Positions 10,609 through 21,493 of a stretch of DNA of 30,762 nucleotides are shown in pieces. Positions within the stretch are counted from its first letter, which is position 1. Each line of letters starts with the position of its first letter. The stretch lies in NCBI GenBank assembly GCA_023228925.1, contig JALOAF010000013.1, forward strand, positions 1 to 30,762, written 5' to 3'. The DNA comes from Candidatus Absconditabacterales bacterium (lineage in GTDB: Bacteria; Patescibacteriota; Gracilibacteria; Absconditabacterales; Absconditicoccaceae). A program made the position numbers and the translations under genes. The notes beneath the pieces were generated by a model. That model worked only from the letters and a program-made list of their open reading frames with translations, was not told the origin of the DNA and made no database searches.

Positions 10609-10776
10609 TTAGAAAAATTACTTATATTTCCAAAGATGATTGTTTCTTAATAATCAATTAGGGAAAAAATTATTTAGCTAATTGTCCCTTTAGCTAACAA
10701 AATCCAATGCTAAAGGTTGATAAAAAACGAATTTTATCAACTCAAAAAAGTTTTAATATTAAGAGCTTAGTAAAAA
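10609..10776 (+). promoter_or_regulatory. structured intergenic leader before recJ
   Basis: 168 bp with several inverted repeats: CTTTAGC/GCTAAAG with a 14-nt loop (around 10690-10717), and a perfect 10-bp stem GTTGATAAAA/TTTTATCAAC with a 6-nt loop at about 10716-10741. No clear T-run follows the last stem, so a transcribed leader is as likely as a terminator. No gene is seen. Confidence 0.4.
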
Positions 10777-12438
10777 GTGAAATATAAAATATTGAATGAA
10801 GATGAAAATTTGAATTTAATCGAAAGATTATTAAAAATTAGAGGCATAAGTGAAGATGCCGATATTTTTTTGAATCCAAAAATAAAAGATTATCGATTGG
10901 ACCCTATGAAACTAAACGATATGTCAAAGGCTGTAGATAGGATAATATTGGCTTTGAAAAATAATGAAAAAATTATGATATTTGGAGATTATGATGTAGA
11001 TGGGATAACATCTAGTTTTATTTTGTTCAAATTTTTTACAAAATTCTTGAAATACAGAAATATTAGTATTATGTATCCAGATAGAATCGAAGAATGATAT
11101 GGAATCAAAAACTTACATCTGGATGAGATAAAAAAAAAGGGAGTAAGTTTGGTGATTACTGTAGATAACGGGATTACAAATATTCAAGAAGCAGAATATG
11201 CTAAAAAAATTTGATTGGATATGATTATAACTGATCACCATAAAAATTTAGAAAAAATTCCAGATGCTATCGCTGTAATAAATCCTTTGATTTCAGTGAA
11301 TTATAATTTTAAGTATTTAGCATGAGTTGGTGTTGCTTTTAAGTTGTTGTGTGCTTTATTGGATAATACTAAAAATCGAAGCGAAAAAAAGAAAAATGAT
11401 ATTTTTAATTATTTTTTACCGATAGTAGCCATTTGAACAGTTGCAGACATTGTGTCATTAACTTGAGAAAATAGATTGTTGGTAAAAAAATGATTGGATT
11501 TAATAAATAAGCATCGTGATCAAATACCAGAATCATTGCAATGATTTTTGGAGTACCTTAATTTAAAAGAGGTAGATACTTTCCATATAGGATTTGTAAT
11601 TTGACCCAGAATAAATGCATGATGAAGAATTGATTCTCCTTATAATAGTTTAAATACATTATTATTTACTGGAAATAAACAACTAGAAGCACTACAAAAA
11701 ATAGATGAAATAAATAATGATAGAAAAAAATTACAAGAAGATGCTTTTAAAATAGCAGAAGAAATGTTGGACTTAGATCAAAAAATTTTAATTGCAGAAC
11801 ATGAAGATTTTCATGAATGAGTAGTAGGTATAGTTTCGTGAAAAATCACTGAAAAGTACAACAAGCCCAGTATTGTTTTTAAAATAAATAAAGATAAATG
11901 AATTGCTGTTGCCAGCCTAAGATGACCAGAATATTTTAATATAATAGAAATGTTACAAAAACATTCTGATTTGTTAGAAAGATCTGGAGGGCACAAACAA
12001 GCTGGATGACTAACAATATTATTAGACAATTTAGATGAGTTTAAGCAAAATGTAGAAAAATACTGTAATGAAATAATTAGTGACGATGATTTAGGAAAGA
12101 TATTATATATCGATACAAAAATATATAGCGATGAGTGGAATTACCAGCTAATACAAGGATTGGAAAATCTTGCACCTTTTGGAGAGTGAAATAAAGAACC
12201 ACAATTTTTATTTGAGAATATAACTGTTGAAAAGGTTGAAAAAGTATGAAAAAATGGGAATGGACATATGAAAATATATTGAATATTTGGAGATAAAAAA
12301 ATCAATTTTCTATTTCGATGAAAAGGTGATATGATAAAAAAAATTAATGTTGATAGTAAGATTAATATTATATGAAAAATTAAAAAAGATGACTTTAACG
12401 GAGGTCATTACGTGAATTGAACTGAAATAATTGAATAA
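10777..12438 (+). CDS. recJ: single-stranded-DNA-specific exonuclease RecJ
   Basis: 553 residues, usual for RecJ, the 5'-3' ssDNA exonuclease of recombination and mismatch repair. The DHH-family motifs are all present: FGDYDVDGITSS (Asp residues at 71-75), ITVDNGI, ITDHH (153-155) and GTVADIVS. The DHHA1 domain follows with SGGHKQAGG, then a C-terminal OB-like region (LAPFGEGNKEPQFLFEN). It starts with GTG at 10777, needed to include the conserved N-terminus MKYKILNEDENLN. UGA encodes many glycines, for example in IGPRINAGGRID. It is followed by two short hairpins (12441-12490). Confidence 0.95.
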
Positions 12439-12445
12439 TAGTGAA

Positions 12446-12460
12446 ACAAACTTTGTTTGT
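12446..12460 (+). repeat. short hairpin ACAAACTTTGTTTGT after recJ
   Basis: A 6-bp stem ACAAAC/GTTTGT with a TTT loop directly after the recJ stop. A related AAACAA/TTGTTT pair follows at about 12472-12489. The core CAAACTTTGTTTG recurs exactly after the PHP-domain gene at 21495-21507. Confidence 0.45.
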
Positions 12461-12608
12461 GTTAGAATAATAAACAAGGACTTTGTTTGCAACAAAATGT
12501 TAAATTGAAATATAAAAATTTAAAATTAGCAACTAAGTTAATAAATTCGAACTAATCAGTTTTGTAGATATATTTAATATAAAATTTTTTAAAAATAATA
12601 ATTTATGA

Positions 12609-13076
12609 ATGAAAGAACAAGAAAGACTGCAGGTTTGTAATGTGATTAACAACTTTTTGGAAGCAAAAGGATTTTTCCCATATCTAATAGATTTGGAAAC
12701 ACATCCTATGTTTTGACCATTATTTAAAAATCTTGAAAAAGAACAAAAAGAAGATATCGAAAAAATCATAGATGAATGTATTGTAGAAAAATTAAACTCA
12801 TACAAAACTAAATGATGAGAGTTGTTTAGGAGATTTTTTGAAGTAAATGAAGATGATTTTTGGAGATTTAGAGATATGAATTGTGATGATAATTTTGCAC
12901 AAACTAAACAATTTCATGAATTAGGGAGAAAAATAGAAGCAGAATTATTTAAATATGAATGAATTTTGACAGAAAAAATGTTGGAACAGGAAAAGTGATT
13001 GGACAAGGTGGTTGGCTCTTTTTATAATATTGTATATAGCTATTTCCCTAGATTAAACTTGGTAGAAAGCGAATAG
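12609..13076 (+). CDS. hypothetical protein, 155 aa
   Basis: Not recognised. The protein is polar, rich in Glu, Lys, Phe and Asn, and seems largely helical. It starts MKEQERLQVCNVINNFLEA and has an unusual number of Phe and Trp residues (for example DDFWRFRDMNCDDNF). It ends YFPRLNLVESE. There are no membrane segments or signal peptide. UGA occurs at five or six positions including a GG pair near residue 69. The nearby ATG at 12605 is in another frame and hits TAA after 11 codons, so 12609 is chosen. It sits between recJ and a small basic protein. Confidence 0.65.
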
Positions 13077-13189
13077 TAGAAATAAATAAGTTTAATTTTA
13101 TTCTGAAGAAATAACTTATTGATATTTTGCTTTAAAGCCATACACTATAAGTTGTAATTATAAAAAACTTTTATTTTTAATTTAAAAAA

Positions 13190-13474
13190 ATGTCTATTAC
13201 AAAACTTTGAAACGAGAAAGATGGTTTAAGAGGAAAAAAGTCATCCAATTTTATAAAAAAAATCAGTGATAAAATTTTTTCTTTTTTATCTTGAAGTAGA
13301 TATTATGATGATGAAACTTGAGTAGACACAAGAACACAGACAGAAAGAAATTTAGAAAAAACATGAGAAATGTATTATTTAGAAAAAGAAAGAAATAAGG
13401 AAGAAACTGAAAAATATAAAAAAGACTGAAAATTTATTTGAGACTGAGAACACTTGGGGAAATTAGTCAACTAA
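13190..13474 (+). CDS. small hypothetical protein converging with alaS
   Basis: 94 residues, highly charged, with no hydrophobic segment. It starts MSITKLGNEKDGLRGKKSS, then has KKISDKIFSFLSGSRYYDD and a Lys/Glu-rich helical middle, and ends GEHLGKLVN. At least seven glycines are UGA. Its last 12 bases overlap the end of alaS on the opposite strand (TTAGTCAACTAA holds both stop codons). Function unknown. The run of UGA codons and open frame support a real gene, though homology was not recognised. Confidence 0.55.
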
Positions 13475-15040
13475 ATGTAAAAACACTCATTCATATTTTT
13501 GAACATCTTTTATTTTTACTCGTTCTCAATTATCCAATTCTATCCAACCCGAATCTCATTTTTGTCATCCAGATTCAGCATAGAAAGGAGTTTGATCAAA
13601 TATTAAAACTCTTTGTTGATTGACTATAAAATCTTTTAGCAAGGAGATTTTTTTGTTTTTATAAGAATCATCTTCTATATCATAAGCTATAAACTTGGTT
13701 TGAGGTATTCATTCTAAATACTTGGACCAATCTATATCTTTTTGAAATTTAGCTGACTTGCGAGATCTTTCTTTTTGATTTTCTAATTCTTTTTTGAAAG
13801 CATCCTCGTCTATGTGAATGTTGTTTTCAAGACAAATTTCTTTTGTAAGTTCCAATGGAAAACCGCAAGTATCATACAAAAAGAAAACATCTTTGGAATC
13901 TAATAGGGAATTTTTTGGAAGATTTTTTATTTTTTCATCCAATATTTTTATAGCTCTATTTATAGTTGTTTTGAAAACATTAATTTCTCCAAAAAATCAT
14001 GTCATTATTTCATTTATATTAAGTTTGCGAACATTTAATGAAAAAAAATCTAGAGAATGAGAAATAAAAGATTTTAGATCATTTTCTGATATATCTTTTA
14101 ATAGAATTAAATTGTAATACATCCTCCTAATTATCATTCTCAAAACATAACCAGTTCAAACATTTGATGGGATTGCTCAATCATTTAACAACAAACTAGC
14201 TGTTCTGAGGTGGTCTGCTACAATTCTAAATCTTATTTCATTTCAAATATAAGAAATTCATGTATATTTTTGAATTAAATCGATTATAGGCTTGAATATA
14301 TCTGTATCAAATATTGATTCTTTATTTTGTAATACCGCACACATTCTTTCAAATCACATTCCAGTATCTACATTTTGATTTTTAAGTTTTGTTAGCTTTC
14401 CACTTTCATCACGATAATATTCCATAAAAACATTATTTCGAATTTCCATCCAATTATCCTCATCGGTTTTTACATTTGAATCAATAGGAGGATAGTTGGA
14501 ATCACCTACTCGATAAAATATTTCAGTATCTGGACCACAGGGTCAAATTGGACCTGGACTTCGCCAATTATCTTTAACTCAAAGAAAGGAAATCTTATCC
14601 TCAGGAATTCAAATTTCTTTTCGATATTTAAAACTTTCTTCATCTCTTGGAGATTCATTGTTTCATTCAAAAACGGTGACTGCTAGTTTTTTTGGATCAA
14701 ATCATAGCTCGTTTACCAAAAATTCATAAGACCACATAATTGATTCTTTTTTGAAATAATCTCATAAAGACCAATTTCACATCATTTCAAAAAAAGTTAG
14801 ATGAGACGTATCTCATACTTCATCTATATCAACAGTTCTGATACATTTTTGAATATTAAATAGTCTTGATCATAATTCATGTTTTTTTCCTGACAAATAA
14901 GGAATAAGTTGTTGCATACCAGCAACATTAAACATGGAAGTACTTTCTTTGGATGATAATAATGAAACTTCTGGTAAATACTTATGGTCGTGTTTTAACC
15001 AAAAATCTTCTCGTTTTTGTCTTAATATTTTAGAGTCCAT
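13463..15040 (-). CDS. alaS: alanine--tRNA ligase, short form without editing and C-Ala domains
   Basis: 525 residues, whereas bacterial AlaRS is about 870. The class II catalytic core is intact: FNVAGMQQLIPYLSGKKHE, then DTSHLTFFEMMGNWSLGDYF, GPCGPDTEIFYR and MGFERM. The tRNA-recognition region follows, with IVADHLRTASLLLNDGA and the segment VLRMIIRRMYYNLILL. The beginning of the post-core barrel, TPFYAESGGQKGD, is present. The chain ends about 40 residues later with TAA (13463-13465). The Zn-binding HxxxH and CxxxH of the editing domain and the C-Ala domain are absent, and I saw no continuation on either strand nearby. The reading frame up to the stop is clean, so this is a shortened gene, not decaying debris. 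It starts with ATG at 15038-15040. Confidence 0.88.
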
Positions 15041-15161
15041 AAAAATAAGATTAGTAGTGAAAGATTAAAAGTCTTTATAAAATTTATTAAGTTTCTCAAT
15101 TTTATAAATCTATTGTTATTGTACAATCTGATAAACTTTTACAAATATTTAACTTTATGTG

Positions 15162-17234
15162 CTATAATTGAATTTCTGATCATCAAATAGCCTTTAAGGT
15201 GTCATCATTTACCAAACTATCTATATATTCATATAAATTAACTTTATTTACTCACTCATTAGTTAAAATATACATTTCTGGTCTGTTTCCAGAATTTTCA
15301 GATATAGAAATATCTAAAACCTCTTCTCCTGTTAAATCAAATTTGAAACTAAATAGATAATATAAGTTAAATTGGGTATTATATTGATCATTTGTTTTCA
15401 AAGGATTTGAGGTATATACTGTAAATGTTTTGTTTATTCTATCAAATAGATATACATACTTGGAATTTAGATATGCAATGACCTTGATATCATCAGAATA
15501 TTTGTTTGTGATAGTATCTCATCATAATAGTTTAACTTCACGAATATCTAAAGAAACTCCATACCCAGGTCTTCGTAATTGATATAGTTTTCAAGCATTC
15601 CAAGTGAGAAAGGTAGAATCTATTGCAACATCTCCAAATTCTCAAACAAAATTAACTCAACTTTCATAACCTGCCATAAGAGAATAACTTTCTCATCATT
15701 GATATGAAACTTGCGATCACACTGTGTTTCTATATCTAGTAACAAAAGCTCAGTCAAGTGCATTTTTTAAGTTAGATTGAAAAACATATAAATTTGCTTT
15801 TCAATATACTCAAACTCATCAAATTGTGTCTGGGAATCCTGCAGGATCTGAAGTAATAAGTGGCTCTACTCCAGCCTTATTTACAGAAAAAATACGACCA
15901 TCTTTTGTATAACAATACAGACCATCTCTTAATAAGTTTGCTGAACATCATTGAATAGTAGAATCAATGTTAAACTCTACTAAAGATCATCTAGAACCGT
16001 CATTTACTACTCATACCATGGCTCACTTGGTTCCTCAAATATTCAATCATCTTTGAAAATCAACAAACAACACATCTCAAATTTTTGATTTTTCTGTAGT
16101 GTTTAATGATAATAGTCTGGTTTTTATGCCAGTAGCTGGATCGTCTAATTTCGATAAGTTTTCTAATCTAATAATATTGAATCATTTGTAGTAATCATCT
16201 TCTATAATTCCTTTTAAATTTTCAACATCTTCTAGCCATCTCCCCCTGTTTTCTAAAAGATTTAGCTTTTCTACTATTTGACTATATTTTACTCATTTTT
16301 GATCTGAACTAGGATCCATTTGTTTGAAAAGTAAAATATCTTTTTTGATATCATCTATTGTAATATCGACTATCACTCAATCTGCTGTTTTGAATATAGA
16401 ATCTTTGGAAGTGTTTAGCAATTGAGATAAAACGCTATATAACATAATTAAAATAACAACACTTAGAAGCAAAATGGTAATATAATATTTATTTGCTAAC
16501 AATCTTTTGGTCCAAGCAGTATTGAGTTTTATAGGATTTTTAATTTTTGATAATCTATTGTTTGTTTGTTTTTCTACAATAGTTCAATGAACATGATAGT
16601 TGGCTATCAATGCTATGTTTTCCTTTTCTACTCTAGCAACAACAAGCTTTTCTATAAATTCTATAAAAGAGCTTTCTTCTGTTGACAAAACATCTTCCAT
16701 TTCGTTGATATCTGATTGATCCAAAACATCTGATAATTTTGTACCAATGTATAATAGTTCATCTCATGTTTGGATATCTCACTCTATAAAATCTGAAAAT
16801 ATATCTATTTTTGATTTTTTATTGAATCAATTGTGGAGTTGATAATTTAATTTTTTTTCTCTAAACATAACAAAAGATACATCTCATATCATAGATGCCA
16901 TGATTGTAGAACCAGCTATAATTTGGATATATCATTTGATATTAAAACGATCTACATCAGTAACCTTATCTGCAAATTTATTTAGATTTATGTTTAGAGT
17001 TTGAAGACCTTCTTCTAAATTATTTTTGAGATCTGTTTCATCATAAATTTCTGTGTTTGATTTGTCTATAAATTCTGCTAAAAAATCTTGTAGTAAATCT
17101 TTTTGATATTCTAAAAATTTATCTGAATCAAAAACAACATAAGAATTTACTATTACTCAATTTGCTAATTTTTCTTTGAAAGAAAAAGATTGATTGTCTG
17201 CTAAATAATTATGTTTTTTTTCTTTAATCTGCAT
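15162..17234 (-). CDS. large single-pass membrane protein with PP2C-like N-terminal region and propeller-like C-terminal region
   Basis: 690 residues. The N-terminal ~205 residues resemble a degenerate PP2C-type phosphatase fold: ASMIGDVSFVMFREKKLNYQ and then FIEGDIQTGDELLYIGT. The acidic metal ligands are not convincing, so it may be a pseudo-phosphatase. One hydrophobic helix, YYITILLLSVVILIMLYSVL, lies at about residues 248-268. The outer ~420 residues are beta-rich with repeated short strands (for example LLRDGLYCYTKDGRIFSVN, later KYVYLFDRINKTFTVY), which suggests a beta-propeller. Function is not known. Neighbours on the same strand are a WecG-type glycosyltransferase and a murein amidase, so an envelope role is plausible. 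Domain calls are inference from pattern. Confidence 0.6.
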
Positions 17235-17304
17235 ATTTTTTGGAAGAAATTATATAAAAAACTATATCAACAAAATTATTATATCTTTTTTAAGGTATCA
17301 ATAT

Positions 17305-18132
17305 TTAATCTTTTTTCAATAGTAAATATCTAAAAATATAAGGAAATAATGAAAAACTATTTTTTACTTTTTTATAGTTTCTTTTTGGATCTGTGATAAA
17401 TCTCCAAAGTCGCTCTAACTTTATGGTTCTAACAAACTTTGGAGCTCTTTTTTGTGTTCATTTTTTTACTGAACTATTTGGGCTTTCTCATGCTAAGAAA
17501 TCGAACAATCATCATACTGTAAAAACTATTAAATTACTTTCTTTAATTTTGTAATAATTTTTTATAGTTCGTAATTCTTGAATTGGATTTGTGGGAGTAG
17601 ATCTAGCTACTAATAAAATATTTAATGTTTCTTTGTTGTTGTTTTTTGTTTTTTTGAATTCATCTCGATCAAATTCTGAATATCCATCTTGAATGTAAGA
17701 TATATCAAATCATTTATAAGAAAGTGTATGTTTTAATTCTTGGACTATTTCTTTTTTAGCTCAATGTAATGATATAGAAATTCTTTGACTACCGTATCTT
17801 TTTTTGATTTCATCTAAAAAATAAGGGATAAAATCTGTGCCATTTAGATTTGAAAGATTTTTTGTAGCTAAAGAAAATCTACGATTAGCTAAACGATAAA
17901 ATATTTGTAATGCTATGCCGTCAGGTAAAAGAAAATCTCATTTTGTGATGGCTTTGTAATAATCTTTTTGAAGAGTAGTTTTTTTTGTGGATTCAAAAAG
18001 TTTTTGTTCTTTGATAATAGCAAAATAAATGAAATTTGATATTACAAATCATTGTTTTTCGTATAAATTCAAGACACTATCAACAGCCTTTTCAGCACTG
18101 TTAGGAAATATTTTTTGTAAAATTTCTTCCAT
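17305..18132 (-). CDS. WecG/TagA/CpsF-family glycosyltransferase (GT26)
   Basis: 275 residues, close to the family's ~240-260. These enzymes add ManNAc or a related sugar to lipid-linked precursors of teichoic acid, capsule or common antigen. Support comes from FLLPDGIALQIFYR (the family PDG motif) and the C-terminal pattern VGGLFDFLAG, then RAPKFVRTIKLERLWRFITD, which matches the usual FD-AG...RAP...LEWLYRL...P block. The central region is divergent, including ISLHGAKKEIVQELK. Start ATG at 18130-18132. It is flanked by the large membrane protein (70-nt gap) and the amidase-SpoIID gene (86-nt gap) on the same strand. The exact sugar and acceptor cannot be told. Confidence 0.8.
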
Positions 18133-18218
18133 GAATGATGTTTAGTAATAAAGTGGTTTTGTTTTTAACAATATTTTGTTGAGAATATTTTTGTAATAAA
18201 TATAGCTAAATAATGCAA

Positions 18219-20225
18219 TTAAAGGGTTTCAATCACTATTCCAGGATAGTAGTAGCGAAGTATATCTGTATAACTCCATCCGAATTGAGTCCACCTTTCA
18301 GCTCCAAGTCAGCTTAGTCCAACTCAATGTCCAGCGAACTTTTTATCTTGGCATATTCACAAGTCAAACTTTGATTTTAGATAAGGAGTATCATTTCGTC
18401 ATCGTTTTTCGTTTGCTGAATAAGTAAATCCAGCTGAACATGAAAAGTATGGTAACAATGGAACATTATTGTTGTAAAGAACAATTTTATTTTTTGTTTT
18501 TTCTAATGCCGTATACCATTTTGTCAAAGTTTTTTCTAATCATGCTCACACATATTTTTGGAAAATCCTAGAATCATCCACAGCATTGTAGGTAGCTTGT
18601 GAAGGTATATTTGGATGAATATTTTTTGGATTCATATAAAATAAAGCATAAGATTTGGATATCAACGACATAACTTCATTTTTTGTAGTTGATTCTGTAT
18701 CATTGGTTTCTGCTATTCACTTCATATAATCTCAAAAAGGAAGCTTGTTTATAACTACATATTTATTTTGTTCTACTCAATTTAGATCTTTCATATAATC
18801 TTTTTTGAAAATCAAAGAACCACGAAAAGTATTCCAAGCTATACCAGCATAAGATTTTCTAGTGTAATTATCTATACTGATAAGGCTGTTTTTTGGTACA
18901 ACAGACAATCTATCTACATTGTAAGTATTTCATCACAAATTCAACTGTAGTTTGTCAGAAACTTTTATAGTAGCATTATTTGCTTCAAGTTTATTTTGAT
19001 TAAAATAAAAAATACATCATTGCTCACAAGACAAATTATATTCAGAATAATCTTGAGTTAGTTCGTAAAGAAGCACAGAAATATCTTGATTTAAATAAAT
19101 TTTGGCCTGATTTTTATCTATTTTTCATAATAATCTACTAATATTTGCATTTGAAAATGTTATATTGTTTTTGTTTATATAGTCGTTTTTAATAGCTCTA
19201 ACTGCTGGTGCAATTTTAGTTTGCATAGATTCAAAGTAGCTATAAGTTAATTTTGTTTTGGGAGCTGGCTTGGATGAATTGTTGGTGATAGTTTCTTGTA
19301 CTGATTTTAAGCCACTAGCACTTGTAAGAGTTTTTCATTCCAAAAGATCTTTTACTCCATTTCTAACAAAAGGAAGCAATTCATACAAATATTTACCAGG
19401 ACAAGCTGTAATACCAGCATCTTTATGTCATGCTATTACATAATTTTCAGCAGAAACAATATATGGAGCTTCTTTGGAATCTTTATGATAATCTGTTCTA
19501 GAAAAAGGATTTATATTATATTTCTTAGCTAAAGCTGCAGATAATCTAATAAGAGAATCAAGTGCTTCTTTTGTGGGTTTTACATTTTCAAAGTTTCAAA
19601 TTAAAGAAACTCCTATGCTTGGTGTGTTGTTTCGTTTTGCATGAGCTCAAACTACTCACTCTCATCCTGCTCTACCTTCATAAATATTTCCAAAAGGATC
19701 TATCAAAAAATTGTAACCTATATCTCCTCGTCAATTAGTAATGGTGTGGTATCGATAAACTCAACTCAAATATTCCAAAACATCTGACTTGTTGTTTAAA
19801 ATTGTATTGTCTGATGCTGTGTGATGAACAATAATTTTTGTTTTATTATTCTTGATATATTCTGGCCAAAAAAGATAATTCCCATTGCTTTCATATTTTG
19901 TCCAATCTAAATCTATTTCAGAATAATATTTTGATTTCAAATAATCATTTGCCATTTGTTCTTGGTATTCTTGCTCTTTAATAGACCAATATTTTTCTGC
20001 ATCTGTTTCTCTAAGTTCATTCATTTTTTGTTCGTTTTTTTCTGAATTTATTTTATTTCTTTCGATTTTGGACATAGTAGAATATCTCAAAGCTTCGTTT
20101 GCTCATCGTTGATCACGAGTTATGATTTTAATTCACGGAAGATTTCGATCTGCTGCAAAAATAGCTGAAAATCAAAATGTAAAAACAGATAGCAATAAAA
20201 AAATAATTTTAAATTGTTTGACCAT
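18219..20225 (-). CDS. secreted N-acetylmuramoyl-L-alanine amidase (PGRP fold) fused to SpoIID/LytB domain
   Basis: 668 residues. A signal peptide opens it (MVKQFKIIFLLLSVFTFGFS, Ala-rich cleavage region). After a Glu/Lys-rich linker comes an amidase_2/PGRP domain: IIVHHTAS with a Zn-binding His, GDIGYNFLIDPFGNIYEGRA, and GHKDAGITACPG with the remaining ligands. From about residue 420 a SpoIID/LytB domain follows: INKLPFGDYMKGIAE with the candidate catalytic Glu, then SYALFYM, PYFSCSAGFT and AGHGVGLSGLGA, ending in DILRYYYPGIVIETL. The first domain cuts the stem peptide from MurNAc; SpoIID enzymes are lytic transglycosylases that prefer such stripped glycan. Having both in one chain joins two consecutive steps of murein breakdown. 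In sporulating bacteria the activities are separate proteins. Confidence 0.88.
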
Positions 20226-20265
20226 AGTTTCAGTAGTTTTTATATTTATAAAAAAGTATTATTTT

Positions 20266-20293
20266 CTTATATTGAATAAGTTTATATTTTCAA
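20266..20293 (-). promoter_or_regulatory. candidate promoter for the amidase-SpoIID gene
   Basis: On the minus strand a -35 TTGAAA (20288-20293), a 16-bp spacer and a -10 TATAAG (20266-20271). The transcript would begin near 20259, about 34 nt before the ATG at 20225. Confidence 0.4.
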
Positions 20294-20432
20294 CTAAATT
20301 ATTTTTGTAAATAATTTCTAACTTAAAAGTTTTGAATAAAGAATTTTTATATTTTATAAAATCAAAAAAAATGATTTTACAAAGTGATTTGTAAAGTATA
20401 ATAATATTGTGGAACAATATATTCATTTTTCA

Positions 20433-20476
20433 TTGAATCTATTTTTTAAAAAACTATATACTTATTGTATAAGTAT
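20433..20476 (+). promoter_or_regulatory. candidate promoter with overlapping 8-bp hairpin before the PHP gene
   Basis: A -35 TTGAAT (20433-20438), a 16-bp spacer and a -10 TATATA (20455-20460). A perfect stem ATACTTAT-TGT-ATAAGTAT at 20458-20476 starts within the -10 box and covers the likely start point. The stem is followed by T5, so it may be an operator or a short attenuator. Confidence 0.4.
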
Positions 20477-20501
20477 GATTTTTAGTTAATTTATTGGAAA
20501 T

Positions 20502-21440
20502 ATGCAATTTACTCATCTGCATTGACATAGTACTTTTTCTTTTTTAGAAGCTATATGAACTCCAAAAAAAATAATCCAAAAAGCTAAAGAATTAAACTTT
20601 GAAAATATAGCTTTGACTGATCTTGGAGGAATATATGGAGCTATTGCTTTTTATGACAGTGCCAAAGAGAGTGGGATAAATCCTATTATTGGCACAGAGT
20701 TGGGTTTTGTTTTGGACATCAATGGGTATAATAAAATTGAAAATATTGGAAATGTTTGTTTATTGGCAAAAAATGAAGATGGATACAAAAGCTTGATGAA
20801 AATAGTTTCTCATGCAAATCAAGAATGAATTTCTGGTAAAGCAAAATGTGATATCAAAATGTTGGAAAAATTCAATCAATGATTGATTGCTTTTATGTGA
20901 GGAGAAGAATCATGGATTGGAAAAATGATTTTTAGATCTGAAGCTGATGAAAAAATAATTGAAATAATAAAGATGATACAAGATAAAATTTGAAAAGAAA
21001 ATGTTTTTTTGGAGCTTGTAGCACAAAGTGAGTTAGAAAATCAAAACTTGAAAAAAATAAATAACAAAATAATTGAACTAGCTCAGCAATTAGAAATAAA
21101 GTGTATTGTAAACAACATTTATCAATATATAAACCAAAACGACAAAGAAGTATGGGAAATGGCTTTAGCCATCAAAGATGGAAACAAAATATATGATGAT
21201 CACAGAAGAAAACCAAAAGAAAAATATCATTTGATGTCTGGACAAGAAATTTTTGATATAATGGTAGACAATTGATATAGTGAAGAACAAACTAAAAATT
21301 GGATAAACAATAACAATGAAATAGCTAAAACTATAAAAATAGAAATTCCTATGGGACAAACTTTATTCCCAAACTACTCTACTCCACCACATATACAAGA
21401 ATTGTATGAAAAAGTAAAAAACAATTTAATTTCAGAATAA
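20502..21440 (+). CDS. stand-alone PHP domain of the DNA polymerase III alpha (DnaE) type
   Basis: 312 residues against about 1,100 for DnaE. It matches only the N-terminal PHP domain: MQFTHLHGHSTFSFLEA with the HxH metal pair, ALTDLGGIYGAIAFYD, then PIIGTELGF, then VCLLAKNEDGYKSLMKI, and the later YHLMSGQEIFD. It ends just after LFPNYSTPP, the linker that in DnaE leads into the polymerase palm, with TAA at 21438-21440. In the usual TDHG motif the His is Leu, so one metal ligand is missing. No polymerase sequence follows. It may be half of a split dnaE or a PHP protein with another role. The intact frame argues against recent decay. In DnaE-type proteins PHP is a proofreading nuclease or a structural module. 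Confidence 0.8.
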
Positions 21441-21493
21441 TTTTTTGAAAATAAAAAAATATTTATAAAATATCAAATTTTTGGCAATTATGT

